64,000 nt of DNA from an uncultured Halomicronema sp. (GCA_937899725.1 CALCCA010000089.1:62001-126000); one strand, 5' to 3'; counted from the first letter of the stretch, positions 18,746 to 27,711 are shown. Notes: a model not told the origin generated them from the letters alone. Numbers and translations: made by a program.

Positions 18746-19486
18746 CTAAATCCGTCGGGTCAGCGTTTTGCCGTGGGTGTCAGTGCCGCAGGTGCTAAGC
18801 AGGCCAAACTGCTGAGCCAGTTGCTGCATTGAGGGCGTCTTTTTTGGACAGGGCCGCCAGTCTTTGGGGTTGTCATAGGCATAGTAGGCTTCAATCCCAT
18901 CAATGCCATATTCGACGGCTTGGGCCACCAGCTCTTCGGCCGCTCGCCGATAGCGACAGGGATGAGCCAATACCGCCATGCCGCCCGCCGCCTGAATCGC
19001 ATCAATGACCGCTGCCGCCTGTCGCTCTTCCCCCTGCGGCGAGTGGCGATTGAGGTAAGGCTGCATGGCGACATGGTTGGGCTTAAAGGCGTAGCCCAAG
19101 ATATGCACCTCCGTTTCCATCAGCAGGGAGGTGATTTCGACCCCAACCCATAGCCGAGGTAAGCGTCGAGCGCGGGTGCGCCGATGCGGTGGCTGAATGG
19201 GCGCCGGATGCTTCCACTGCCAATCTTCCAAATGCTGCTTGGCTTTGCGATACCCGCTGACCGTATGATGGTCGGTGATTGCAAATTCGTTAAGACCCAG
19301 CTGAATCGCCTGCTCTATCAGTGCTTCGGGAGCGAGTTGCCCGTCGGAATGAAGGGTGTGCATGTGGAAATTCAACTTTCCAGGACAGCTAGACTCGTTG
19401 ACCGTCTCAAAAACACCTCGAAGATCTAGAGCACTCCGAGCCGATGCCCTAGCCGAAACGCCAAGTTGGGCGGGGCTAGTTACCAT
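18746..19486 (-). CDS. PHP-domain metal-dependent phosphoesterase
   Basis: The 246-residue product has the PHP metal-binding motifs in order: 'NFHMHTLHSDG' (about 39-49), 'FAITDHHTVSG', 'VGVEITS', 'AVLAHPCRY' and 'GTDTHGKT' near the C-terminus. The His and Asp residues bind two or three metal ions. PHP proteins hydrolyse phosphate esters, for example in nucleosides or histidinol phosphate; the substrate here is unknown. The ATG at 19486 gives about 35 residues before the first motif, so a later start is possible. It is monocistronic. Confidence 0.9.
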   Translation of the reverse strand: MVTSPAQLGVSARASARSALDLRGVFETVNESSCPGKLNFHMHTLHSDGQLAPEALIEQAIQLGLNEFAITDHHTVSGYRKAKQHLEDWQWKHPAPIQPPHRRTRARRLPRLWVGVEITSLLMETEVHILGYAFKPNHVAMQPYLNRHSPQGEERQAAAVIDAIQAAGGMAVLAHPCRYRRAAEELVAQAVEYGIDGIEAYYAYDNPKDWRPCPKKTPSMQQLAQQFGLLSTCGTDTHGKTLTRRI

Positions 19487-20103
19487 TACCTATCTTCTTT
19501 GTCGCATCTACCACTACATTTATTTATCTAATATAGCGGCCCGCAAAAGTTTACGAATAACTGTTTTTGCGAAGAGAGTCCACTTTACAAGGATTTTTAA
19601 GAAACGTGAGTCACCGGGGCCGCCCCGAGCGATCGCGCTTGATCAACCACCCGACCGGTGATTCAGCAACGCTTCAGGACTCAGCCGTGCCCTATTATTG
19701 CCATTTTTTAGCTTTAGAGTACCCGCCAAAGTCGTATCGTCGCCTTTTTCTGGCCTCAATCTTTTGGCTTTATTGAAAACGAATCCCTATTTCCGCCGCC
19801 AGCGGTTGGATCGATGCCGGCCCGGCACTGTGAGCCGCATCTTCGGTGTTTTGCTGGATGACTTCGGGATCAAGGAAATTCGATGCTTGGCCACCGGCTC
19901 CACAACGGCTAATTGGATAATCGATATTGGCATCAGCCCATCAGAGCCGGTATGACAATGGCTGATTTGAGGGCGTGATTTCACCACTGGCAGTTTCAGA
20001 AAGCCGGTTTTCTGGTTTCAGTTGAGAGCAAGTATCAATAGTGATAATATGGCTGCCAGCGATTTTAATCACACTCATTCTCAATTAAGGACGGAAAGTG
20101 GTA
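19487..20103. other. Divergent intergenic region with futA promoter
   Basis: This 617-base region separates the PHP gene from the iron-binding-protein gene. It contains AT-rich blocks (19500-19570, 19690-19780) and a possible Fur box near 20072-20090. Frames within it have no ribosome sites or protein-like composition. Confidence 0.55.
20072..20090 (+). promoter_or_regulatory. Possible Fur box upstream of the iron-binding-protein gene
   Basis: The core ATTCTCAAT (20077-20085) matches the core of cyanobacterial FurA sites, and the reverse strand TGAGAATGAGTGTGA matches the 7-1-7 Fur consensus at 10 of 14 positions. It lies directly before the ribosome site of a FutA-type gene, where Fur repression is expected. 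Confidence 0.45.
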
Positions 20104-21156
20104 ATGCACAAGTTGACCCGACGCTCATTTTTGGTTGCTGGTGGAGCTACGGTGGCTCTAACGGCGACTCAGCTTCAACGCCCTCGATTGAGCTGGGCAC
20201 AAACCGGCGAGATTAACCTGTATTCGTCTCGACACTACAACACAGACGATGCTCTGTACGAAGGCTTTACCGAAGAGACCGGCATTCGTGTCAATCTCAT
20301 TGAGGGCAGCGCTGATGAGCTGCTCGAACGGATTTTGAGCGAAGGTAGCAACAGCCCCGCAGATGTCTTTATGACGGTTGATGCGGGCCGTCTCTGGCGC
20401 GCCGCCGATGCCGGTCTCTTTACGCCGGTGAGTTCGGCCATTCTCGCTGAGCGGATTCCGGAGAACTTGCGAGATGCGGAGGGGTTGTGGTTTGGTTTCT
20501 CAAAACGCGCCCGCGTGATTATGTACAATCGCGATCGCGTTAACCCCTCTGACCTCTCGACCTATGAGGCTCTCACCGATCCTCAGTGGGGGGGGCGGAT
20601 TTTGATTCGCACCTCCGGCAACATCTACAACCAATCCCTAGTGGCAGGCATGATTGAGGTGAATGGGGAAGCGGAAACGGAAGCTTGGGCAGCGGGCTTT
20701 GTGGAGAACTTTGCTCGTACCCCAGAAGGCAATGACACGGCGCAAATCAAAGCCGTTGCCGCTGGGCTAGGCGATATTGCGATCGCCAATAGCTACTACC
20801 TGGTGCGCATGGGCAAATCTGATGACCCGGCTGATCAAGAAGTGTTTGATCGAATCGGCGTCTTCCATCCCAACCAAGACGGTCGAGGTACCCACGTCAA
20901 CATCAGCGGTGCGGGCGTGTTGACCACCGCCCCCAACCCAGACGGGGCGATCGCCTTTTTAGAGTACCTCTCGACCCCGCGGGCACAGTCCTTCTTTGCT
21001 GAAGGCAACAACGAATACCCAGTGGTCGAAGGCACTGAGCTTGACCCGGTGTTGGCCAGCCTGGGCAGCTTCAAGGAAGATACTGTCAATGTCGAAGCCT
21101 ATGGTCAAAATGCTGGTGAAGCCGTACAGCTGATGGATCGGGCTGGTTGGGCATAG
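20104..21156 (+). CDS. futA: Fe(III) ABC transporter substrate-binding protein (FutA/IdiA type)
   Basis: The 350-residue product starts with a twin-arginine signal ('KLTRRSFLVAGGATVAL', then 'LSWA'). The mature part 'GEINLYSSRHYNTDDALYEGF' is the typical opening of ferric-iron-binding proteins. Tyrosines for Fe(III) are seen in 'NIYNQS' and 'NSYYLVRMG'. FutA delivers iron to FutBC or protects photosystem II. ATG 20104 is preferred over GTG 20098 because GGAAAG lies six bases before it. FutB and FutC genes are absent from the window, as usual for cyanobacteria. A possible Fur box overlaps the leader; a repeat follows the stop. Confidence 0.93.
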   Translation: MHKLTRRSFLVAGGATVALTATQLQRPRLSWAQTGEINLYSSRHYNTDDALYEGFTEETGIRVNLIEGSADELLERILSEGSNSPADVFMTVDAGRLWRAADAGLFTPVSSAILAERIPENLRDAEGLWFGFSKRARVIMYNRDRVNPSDLSTYEALTDPQWGGRILIRTSGNIYNQSLVAGMIEVNGEAETEAWAAGFVENFARTPEGNDTAQIKAVAAGLGDIAIANSYYLVRMGKSDDPADQEVFDRIGVFHPNQDGRGTHVNISGAGVLTTAPNPDGAIAFLEYLSTPRAQSFFAEGNNEYPVVEGTELDPVLASLGSFKEDTVNVEAYGQNAGEAVQLMDRAGWA

Positions 21157-21566
21157 ATTCAATTCAACCCTGGCAAGACCAGAACATGACATCGGAGGGG
21201 CTGACTAACGCCAGTTCGGGTTAAGCCAAACCCCGTTTCTTTCCCCTCTGGGGCGGGGCTAATGGGGTGGGTCAAACCATTCTCAGCGGGATGATCGGCC
21301 CCCCACCCCGCCTTGGGCACCCCTCTCCAGAGGGGATTGTCGCCTCGACCGGCGGGTCAGCAGGCTTGATGCCCTGATCCCGAACTCAGGTTGACTAAGG
21401 AAAGTTGCTTAAAAATAGCCTCCCCGATCGCGGAGGGGCACTGCCAAACCCTTACCAAAAGTTGTCTGTTCTGGGGACATGATTTAAGCGCAGAGCCCTC
21501 GCCGGAGATGCTGACTGCAACTCCGGCGAGCCTGATCGATTTATTCACCTGACGTTTCTAGCGCGA
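21157..21566. other. Non-coding gap holding repeat copy 2
   Basis: The convergent gap after futA contains family-1 repeat copy 2 (21204-21384). The remaining 180 bases show nothing recognisable. Confidence 0.6.
21204..21384 (-). repeat. Dispersed repeat, family 1, copy 2 (inverted)
   Basis: It reads, on the minus strand, GATCAGGGCATC ... CCCAAGGCGGGGTGGG ... GGCTTAACCCGAACTGGCGT, matching copy 1 across nearly its whole length. It starts 48 bases after the futA stop. The opposite orientation shows it is dispersed rather than tandem. Confidence 0.8.
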
Positions 21567-22505
21567 TCACGTCAGGGCCTGCAGCGATTTCGAGGGGGCG
21601 GCATCAGCCGAGAGATCTTCCTCAGAGACGATCGCGTGGTGCTGATCGACCCAAGTCAGTAGGGTGCGCTGCACTTGGCTACGTTCTAAAGCAACAATCG
21701 AAAAGTTGCGGGCACAATGGGCAGCCGTGCGCACGATGCGGGGCACACAGGCCGCATTGAGATAGACCGTGCCTTGACCATCGCGACTCAACCGCTGGCG
21801 TTGCCGGTCTTGACGATGCCGCAATGCATGGTGCATGTGGCCAAACGTGACTAGGGGCACGGTTTTGCCCTGCTGCTGAGCGTAGGCGATCGCCTCAGCC
21901 AAGTCAGGATCCCCAAAATCGCCGCCAATCGGCAGCCAGTCACGGCCACAGGGAGATTCCGGCGTATCGCCTAGCCCCGTAGGGCCGCAGTGCCCCATGA
22001 AAATCAGCGTGTCAAAGGCGGCATCATCCACCGCCTGCTTAATGCGAGCCAGCGATTCGGCAAAATTATGAACGCCGTAGCGATCGCGATAAAACGCCTC
22101 ATATTTCCACTCAGAACCGCCCCAGCTAAAGGGCCGCCCCCCGATGACCGTCAGGCCCAACTGCGGAAAATCGCGCTTGCCGTAGCCGACATCGGCATCG
22201 CCCAGCAGCTCCATTTGCAGTTGTACCCAGTCTTCGGTGGCACGATCGTAGGGGCATTTTTTGCGGCCCCACGGCGTGGCTGTGTACCAGGCATCATGGT
22301 TGCCAAAGATCGCGGCTTTTGGCAGACTCAATCCGGCAATTGATCGCACCACGGCCACGGCCTCGTTGCCAAAATCACCCACAAATAGGGCCAGATCAAT
22401 TTCTAAACTGTGGAGTGCCGCAATATCCGCCTCGTCCCACTGATCATGAACATCACCGATTACTGCAATCCGAAGCGCTCTATCCTGCATCGATGTGTCT
22501 GTCAT
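21567..22505 (-). CDS. Calcineurin-like metallophosphoesterase (TIGR04168-type)
   Basis: All metallophosphoesterase motifs are present in the 312-residue product: 'AVIGDVHDQWD' near the start, 'FVGDFGNE', 'IFGNHDAW', 'FMGHCGPTG' and 'TFGHMHHAL'. They hold a two-metal centre hydrolysing phosphomono- or diesters. The sequence resembles the cyanobacterial/plant TIGR04168 group, whose substrate is unknown. ATG 22505 is used; ATG at residue 6 is an alternative. No signal peptide is seen, so it is probably cytosolic. It is divergent from the HAD-phosphatase gene. Confidence 0.9.
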   Translation of the reverse strand: MTDTSMQDRALRIAVIGDVHDQWDEADIAALHSLEIDLALFVGDFGNEAVAVVRSIAGLSLPKAAIFGNHDAWYTATPWGRKKCPYDRATEDWVQLQMELLGDADVGYGKRDFPQLGLTVIGGRPFSWGGSEWKYEAFYRDRYGVHNFAESLARIKQAVDDAAFDTLIFMGHCGPTGLGDTPESPCGRDWLPIGGDFGDPDLAEAIAYAQQQGKTVPLVTFGHMHHALRHRQDRQRQRLSRDGQGTVYLNAACVPRIVRTAAHCARNFSIVALERSQVQRTLLTWVDQHHAIVSEEDLSADAAPSKSLQALT

Positions 22506-22829
22506 GGTTCATGTTTTTTAGGCCCTTTACTAAGATAAAGCAAAGCTTGGACTCGCGACTTGGCAAGCCGATCCCCCTGGGCCAGCGACAACTCCCCTGG
22601 GCTACGCAAGCAGCAAATCGGTGGTCATCAAGTCGTGCTCAGAGATGACGTTCTCGCCCCGATACCCTGCGAAAACGACCCGTCACAGCCAGCCAGCCAG
22701 CCCATCCTGATTCCTGGGGACTCTTGCCCCAGGCTCTCGCCGCGACCATCGGGCAATCAGCAATTCGGATCAGTCAAAATTGACCCCTCATAGGATGATG
22801 AAAGCATTGCTCGGGAGCGGAAAATTATC

Positions 22830-23663
22830 ATGACTGCGCTGATTGTCTTCACCGATCTAGATGGCACGCTGCTCAACGGCGAAAGCTATGCCTATGACGC
22901 TGCTTTGCCGCTACTTGAAAAGCTCAAACATCAAGGCATTCCCGTCATTCCGGTCACCAGCAAAACGCGGGCTGAGGTGGAAGCATTAATTCAGCAAATT
23001 GGCCTCACCACACCCTTTGTGGTGGAAAATGGCAGCGCCATCTATATTCCTCGGGATACCTGTGCGTTTGAGTTACCGGCGGGTGAAGACGATGGCCCTT
23101 ATCGGGTCGTCGCCCTCGGGGTAGCTTACGTCATGGCTCGGGCGGGCCTGAAAGCGATCGCCCAAGAGCTGGGGCGGCCCCTCAAGGGTTTCGGTGATTT
23201 GTCTATTGCTCAGGTGCAGCAGTTAACCGGCCTCTCCGCCCAAGCGGCCCAGCAGGCCAAAACGCGAGAGTTTTCGGAACCGTTTCTGACGCCCAAAAAC
23301 ACCGTCGCGGAAAAGCTCACCGCCGCGGTAACAGACATGGGCTTCAAAGTCGTGGTGGGCGATCGCTTTTCGCATTTGATTGGGGGTGAAGCGGGCAAGG
23401 GGCGCGCAGTGCATCAACTGCTCGATCTCTACGGCTCCACCTTTGCCCCCGGGGCAGCGGTGGTGACGGTGGGCTTAGGCAATAGCCCTAACGATCTCGA
23501 CATGCTAGAAAACGTGGATCACGCGATCGTGCTGCCCGGGGCTGATGGGCCGCACCCTCAGCTCCGCGATCGCGGCTGGGTGATGGCTCCGCAGCCTGCG
23601 CCTGAGGGGTGGGCGCTGGCCGTGACGCAGGTGCTGCAGTCCGTTGGTTTGGATGCGCTTTAA
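22830..23663 (+). CDS. Mannosyl-3-phosphoglycerate phosphatase family (HAD-IIB)
   Basis: The 277-residue protein has HAD motif I 'VFTDLDGTLLNG', motif II in 'VIPVTSKTRAEV', 'PFVVENGSAIY' and motif IV 'VGLGNSPNDLDMLE'. These match the MPGP branch of HAD-IIB phosphatases, which remove phosphate from mannosyl- or glucosyl-3-phosphoglycerate to make compatible solutes. The partner synthase gene is not in the window, so the actual sugar is uncertain. GGGAGCGG lies about nine bases before ATG 22830. It is probably cytosolic and monocistronic. Confidence 0.88.
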   Translation: MTALIVFTDLDGTLLNGESYAYDAALPLLEKLKHQGIPVIPVTSKTRAEVEALIQQIGLTTPFVVENGSAIYIPRDTCAFELPAGEDDGPYRVVALGVAYVMARAGLKAIAQELGRPLKGFGDLSIAQVQQLTGLSAQAAQQAKTREFSEPFLTPKNTVAEKLTAAVTDMGFKVVVGDRFSHLIGGEAGKGRAVHQLLDLYGSTFAPGAAVVTVGLGNSPNDLDMLENVDHAIVLPGADGPHPQLRDRGWVMAPQPAPEGWALAVTQVLQSVGLDAL

Positions 23664-23799
23664 CCGTTACCGCTGGGGGCTTATCGTTAACTGGAGCCAC
23701 CGGCTTAGAGATGCGCTTGAAAATAAAGTGACCGCGAGACGAGTTTTCTCCTTACGGAGAAAACCGGATTTACCGGGATGTTGCTTAAGCACGATGCCC

Positions 23800-24192
23800 T
23801 TACTGCGATCGCTCCGACGATGCCCACAGCCCTTGTTGCACCATCACGCTCAGCAGCCAGTTCGTCATGGTTGCCCGGCGCGTCAAGCGCGGAACCAGCT
23901 GGTCGACGCTATAGCCCTTAAAGCCCAACTCAGTTTTTAACAGCTGCTTGTTTGCTTTGGGAATCGAGCGGGTGAGTTGCACCGTCGCTGAGCGACTCTC
24001 GATAAAGTTCGGCGGCGCGGGAAATTTCTCGGCCCAAGCCGTCTCGACTGCCGCCGTATTCCACGTTTGGCTAGCGGCCTCGTAACGATAGCCCAAATGA
24101 TGCCACACCAGCCGATTGACCGTGCCGTCATCCAGCTGGTCGTGGAGAATATCCCAGAGGGTCTCGGCTGAAAGTGCCGGCAAATTTTCCAT
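23800..24192 (-). CDS. DUF1823 family protein
   Basis: The 130-residue product contains 'ETLWDILHDQLDDGTVNRLVW', then 'HHLGYRY', 'PPNFIESRSATVQLTRSIP' and 'KQLLKTELGFKGY', in the order seen in DUF1823, a family restricted to cyanobacteria and plastids. Its function is unknown. The conserved 'RRATMTNWLL' near the C-terminus supports a complete gene. It is divergent from glcD; the 200-base region between them holds two interlaced perfect palindromes. Confidence 0.88.
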   Translation of the reverse strand: MENLPALSAETLWDILHDQLDDGTVNRLVWHHLGYRYEAASQTWNTAAVETAWAEKFPAPPNFIESRSATVQLTRSIPKANKQLLKTELGFKGYSVDQLVPRLTRRATMTNWLLSVMVQQGLWASSERSQ

Positions 24193-24238
24193 AGTGTGAG
24201 TCCCGACTCAAAACCAGGCGAGTAAGTTTGACCAGTCA

Positions 24239-24301
24239 GCTGGCCCCACTGCATCCTATCGCTGATGGGGGATCGCAGTGGGGCCAGCGATCCCCCATCA
24301 G
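24239..24301. promoter_or_regulatory. Two interlaced perfect inverted repeats (A-B-A'-B')
   Basis: Arm A (24239-24252, GCTGGCCCCACTGC) pairs perfectly with A' (24275-24288). Arm B (24262-24276, CTGATGGGGGATCGC) pairs perfectly with B' (24287-24301). The arms alternate and share two bases at each junction, so the two full hairpins exclude one another. The block lies between the divergent starts of the DUF1823 gene and glcD, ending 92 bases before glcD. No T-tract follows. It may be a switch, a protein-binding site or a mobile palindrome. Confidence 0.6.
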
Positions 24302-24392
24302 TCTCTGATCCCCAACCGTTGATCGCCCAGCTTCCCGGCGCTGCAAGCGATAGAATCGAGACTAACCGCTATCCTCCAGCTCTTAGAAACTT

Positions 24393-25874
24393 ATGGTTGC
24401 TCACCTCAACGCTCCCTCCACTCAGCGCCACTGGGCTCCGGTCATTCGCGCCTTTGAAAAAGCACTGGGTAAGGACCGCGTTGTGCGGCGCAAGGAAGAG
24501 CTGCTGGTTTACGAATGCGACGGTTTGGCCAGCTATCGCCAGCGGCCGCCAGTGGTGGTGTTGCCCAAAACAACAGAACAGGTCGCTGCCGCCATCAAAA
24601 TCTGCAATCAGTTTGACGTGCCGTTTGTGCCCCGCGGGGCGGGCACCGGTTTATCAGGCGGTGCCCTCCCGGTAGAAGACGCCGTGCTGATCGTCACCGC
24701 CACCATGAACAAAATCCTCACGGTGGATTATGACAATCAGCGGGTGGTGGTGCAGCCTGGCGTAATCAACAATTGGGTGACTCAGGCCGTCAGCGGGGCA
24801 GGGTTTTACTATGCGCCCGATCCCTCTAGCCAAAGCGTTTGCTCCGTCGGGGGCAACGTGGCGGAAAACTCCGGTGGCGTGCACTGCCTCAAGTACGGCG
24901 TGACGACGAACCACGTGCTGGGGGTCAAGCTGGTGCTGCCCGAGGGGGAGATTGTCGAAATTGGTGGGGCCGTGGGTGAACAGCCCGGCTATGACCTGAT
25001 CGGCTTGCTCGTCGGCTCTGAAGGCACCCTGGGCATCGTTACCGAAATCACCCTGCGTATTTTGAAAGCGCCCGAATCAATCAATGTGCTGCTGGCTGAT
25101 TTCACCAGCGTTGAAGCAGCGGGCGCAGCGGTGTCAGACGTGATCAGTGCGGGGATCGTCCCGGCCGGCATGGAGATGATGGATAACTTCAGCCTGAATG
25201 CGGTAGAAGACGTGGTGAAAACGGAGTGTTATCCCCGTGATGCGGAGGCGATTTTGCTGATCGAGATTGATGGCTTGCCCAGTGAAGTGGCAACCTGTCG
25301 CGATCGCATCACCACCCTCTGCAAAAAAAATGGGGCGCGCCAGGTCACCGTCGCCGCCGCCCCGGCCGAGCGACTGCGATTGTGGAAAGGTCGCAAAGCC
25401 GCCTTTGCCGCGATGGGTAAACTCAGCCCTGATTATTACGTGCAGGATGGTGTGATTCCCCGCACGCAGCTGCCCTACGTGCTGCAGGAAATTGCTGCCC
25501 TGGGTGAGCAGCACGGCTATCGCGTGGCCAATGTGTTTCACGCTGGCGACGGCAACCTGCATCCGCTGATTTTGTTCAACAACCGCATTCCGGGCCAGCT
25601 GGAGGCCGTAGAGGAACTGGGCGGCGATATTTTGAAGCTCTGTGTTCAAGTAGGCGGCAGCATTTCCGGCGAACACGGCATCGGTGCGGACAAGCGCTGC
25701 TACATGCCTGATATGTTTTCCGCCACTGATCTGGAGACCATGCAGTGGGTGCGCACCAGCTGGAATCCCAAAGGCCTGGCGAACCCGACCAAAATCTTTC
25801 CCACGCCTCGCACCTGTGGCGAAGCGGCCCGAGCCACCCTGCCCCCGAAGCTCACTGAGGGCGATCGCTTTTAG
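24393..25874 (+). CDS. glcD: Glycolate dehydrogenase FAD-binding subunit
   Basis: GlcD oxidises glycolate, the photorespiratory product, to glyoxylate. The 493-residue protein has the FAD-binding 'VPRGAGTGLSGGALP' (about 88-102), 'DPSSQSVCSVGGNVAENSGG' and 'GLLVGSEGTLGIVTE'. The C-terminal domain has 'HAGDGNLHPLI' and 'SGEHGIGADKR', both GlcD/D-lactate-dehydrogenase hallmarks. ATG 24393 gives the usual length. The partner glcE/F genes are not adjacent, as is usual in cyanobacteria. A SLATT-like gene follows at 65 bases. Confidence 0.95.
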   Translation: MVAHLNAPSTQRHWAPVIRAFEKALGKDRVVRRKEELLVYECDGLASYRQRPPVVVLPKTTEQVAAAIKICNQFDVPFVPRGAGTGLSGGALPVEDAVLIVTATMNKILTVDYDNQRVVVQPGVINNWVTQAVSGAGFYYAPDPSSQSVCSVGGNVAENSGGVHCLKYGVTTNHVLGVKLVLPEGEIVEIGGAVGEQPGYDLIGLLVGSEGTLGIVTEITLRILKAPESINVLLADFTSVEAAGAAVSDVISAGIVPAGMEMMDNFSLNAVEDVVKTECYPRDAEAILLIEIDGLPSEVATCRDRITTLCKKNGARQVTVAAAPAERLRLWKGRKAAFAAMGKLSPDYYVQDGVIPRTQLPYVLQEIAALGEQHGYRVANVFHAGDGNLHPLILFNNRIPGQLEAVEELGGDILKLCVQVGGSISGEHGIGADKRCYMPDMFSATDLETMQWVRTSWNPKGLANPTKIFPTPRTCGEAARATLPPKLTEGDRF

Positions 25875-25939
25875 CACCAGCTCACGACGGGGCTGTGCAG
25901 TATAGAATGCGTTACAGGTAACGGCGTTGGGGCACTGGC

Positions 25940-26446
25940 ATGGGGGACAGTTCTGAGCGGCAAGCGCCGATGGCGAGATACAACCCGTTATCGCCAACCA
26001 GCACGTTAGAGGAAAGGCGACAACAGGCCCTGGAACAATGTGATCACCTGATTCGAGATTTTGCGCAGCGAGCTAATCGTCACAAAGCTCGGTACAAACG
26101 GCTGCAGGTGATGAGTGTGACGCTGGCCATCAGCACCACGATTCTGGCGGCCTTATCAGCGGGGCAAGGGCTGGGACAATGGGAGTGGATCGTGCCTGCC
26201 ATGAGTGGTTTAGCGGCCCTAGCGACAACCCTGCTCAGCCAAACCAGCACGCAAAAAATGTGGATAGAATCTCGCAATATGGCTCAGCAATTTCAAATGG
26301 AACAGTTTCTCTATCTCCAGTCCAGCGGAGAATATGGCAAGATTCAGGACGAAGCCGAGGGCCTTAAGCTGTTTTCTCATCGGCTGATGCTGGTCTGGTC
26401 TCAAGCCCAAGAAAAATGGTCACAGCAAGCCGCTGCCAAAAACTGA
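25940..26446 (+). CDS. DUF4231/SLATT-like two-helix membrane protein
   Basis: The 168-residue product has a helical N-terminal stretch ('EERRQQALEQCDHLIRDFAQ'), two close membrane helices around residues 57-95, and a C-terminal helical tail ('MAQQFQMEQFLYLQSSG'). This layout matches DUF4231 and the SLATT proteins proposed to form membrane pores in some conflict systems; for this member no effector partner is seen. ATG at 25970 (MARYNP) is an alternative start. The ABC permease ATG lies one base after its stop, so translation may be coupled. Confidence 0.7.
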   Translation: MGDSSERQAPMARYNPLSPTSTLEERRQQALEQCDHLIRDFAQRANRHKARYKRLQVMSVTLAISTTILAALSAGQGLGQWEWIVPAMSGLAALATTLLSQTSTQKMWIESRNMAQQFQMEQFLYLQSSGEYGKIQDEAEGLKLFSHRLMLVWSQAQEKWSQQAAAKN

Positions 26447-26447
26447 C

Positions 26448-27350
26448 ATGATGCCGGTCTCTTCCCAGTCAAAATGGTCGCTCGTGGGGCGATCGCTCAC
26501 TCCCTACCTCTTTCTGGCTCCAGCACTCTTGGTGCTGGGGCTGACGGTCTTTTGGCCCGCCATTCAAGCGCTGTACCTGAGTTTTACCAGCTACGGCTTT
26601 GACGTGACTCAGCCGCCGCTGTGGATTGGCCTCGCTAACTTTCAGGAGCTGCTGAGCGATCGCACCTTTTGGACTACCGTCAAAAACACTCTGCTGTATC
26701 TGATTGGGGTAGTGCCGGTCTTGGCGATTTTGCCGCTGCTGCTGGCAATTTTGGTGAACCGTCAGCTACGCGGTATTCGCTGGTTTCGAGTGGCCTACTA
26801 CACGCCGGTGGTGATTTCGATGGTGGTGGCGGGCATTGCCTGGCGCTGGCTCTATGCCGAAAATGGCTTTCTCAATCAGATTTTGATCGGCCTGGGACTC
26901 ACTGACAGTGGCGTGCCCTGGCTCACGAGTCCCACCCTGGCGTTGCCCAGCGTCATGCTCGTCACGATTTGGAAAGGGGTAGGCTACTACATGGTGATTT
27001 ATCTGGCCGGGCTGCAGACGATCCCCCCTGATTTATACGAAGCGGCGGCCATTGATGGCTCCGATGGCTGGCGCAAACATTGGGATATCACCTTGCCGCT
27101 GATGCGGCCCTATATCTTTTTGGTGACGGTAATCTCAGCGATCGCGGCCACAAAAGTCTTTGAAGAGATTTTCATCATGACCCAAGGGGGGCCGCTCAAC
27201 AGTTCTAAAACCATTGTTTATTACGTGTATGAACTGGCCTTTCAAGAACTGGAGTTGAGCTATGCCTGCACTGTGGGTTTAGCACTATTCCTCGTAATTT
27301 TAGCCCTGTCAATTTTGCGGCTAGTGAGCGATCGCACAGAGGTGGTTTAA
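26448..27350 (+). CDS. Orphan sugar-type ABC transporter permease (MalF/UgpA family)
   Basis: The 300-residue product has six membrane helices. The permease EAA loop reads 'YEAAAIDGSDGWRKHWDITLPL', given here in outline, about 200 residues in, and docks on the ATPase. The 'FLAPALLVLGLTVFWPAIQALYLSF' N-terminal helix is typical of MalF/UgpA-type sugar permeases. No binding protein, second permease or ATPase gene is in the window, so it must use subunits encoded elsewhere. It begins one base after the SLATT-like gene (ATG 26448 or 26451). A repeat element lies downstream. Confidence 0.92.
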   Translation: MMPVSSQSKWSLVGRSLTPYLFLAPALLVLGLTVFWPAIQALYLSFTSYGFDVTQPPLWIGLANFQELLSDRTFWTTVKNTLLYLIGVVPVLAILPLLLAILVNRQLRGIRWFRVAYYTPVVISMVVAGIAWRWLYAENGFLNQILIGLGLTDSGVPWLTSPTLALPSVMLVTIWKGVGYYMVIYLAGLQTIPPDLYEAAAIDGSDGWRKHWDITLPLMRPYIFLVTVISAIAATKVFEEIFIMTQGGPLNSSKTIVYYVYELAFQELELSYACTVGLALFLVILALSILRLVSDRTEVV

Positions 27351-27529
27351 GCCGCCTTTCGAGCACAGATACACCGGCATTGTCAGGGCGGATCTGAGAT
27401 TAACCTGGGTGTCCTTTCCTGGTCTGATGAGGTGCATCCATGGGCCTGAACGCAGGACTGCGGAATCATTCTTGCTTGTCCCGCGCTCGCTTCAGCAACC
27501 GGTACTGGCAATCAACGAAATCAAGGCTA

Positions 27530-27673
27530 ATGAGACGACAATCTCCTCTGGGGCGGGTTACCAAAGGCGGGTGGGTGTCGTCCTCCCGCTGAGAGTGGTT
27601 CAACCCACCCCCATTAGCCCCTCCTCAGAGGAGAAAGAAACGGGATTTAGCTTAACCTGAACTGGCGTTAATA
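27530..27673 (+). repeat. Dispersed repeat, family 1, copy 3 (5'-truncated)
   Basis: It matches copies 1 and 2 from 'GAGACGACAATC' through 'GCTGAGAGTGGTTCAACCCA' and ends in 'GCTTAACCTGAACTGGCGTTA'. The first 40 bases of the other copies, with the GATCAGG block, are not recognisable here. It begins 180 bases after the permease stop. Confidence 0.75.
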
Positions 27674-27711
27674 ACTGACCTTTGTTGACCCAGGTAGCGG
27701 CCAAGAGAATT

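Noticed and set aside
19611-19661. TCACCGG...CCGGTGA inverted repeat near the PHP gene
   Set aside because: The loop is 37 bases and the arms are only 7 bases, so chance is likely.
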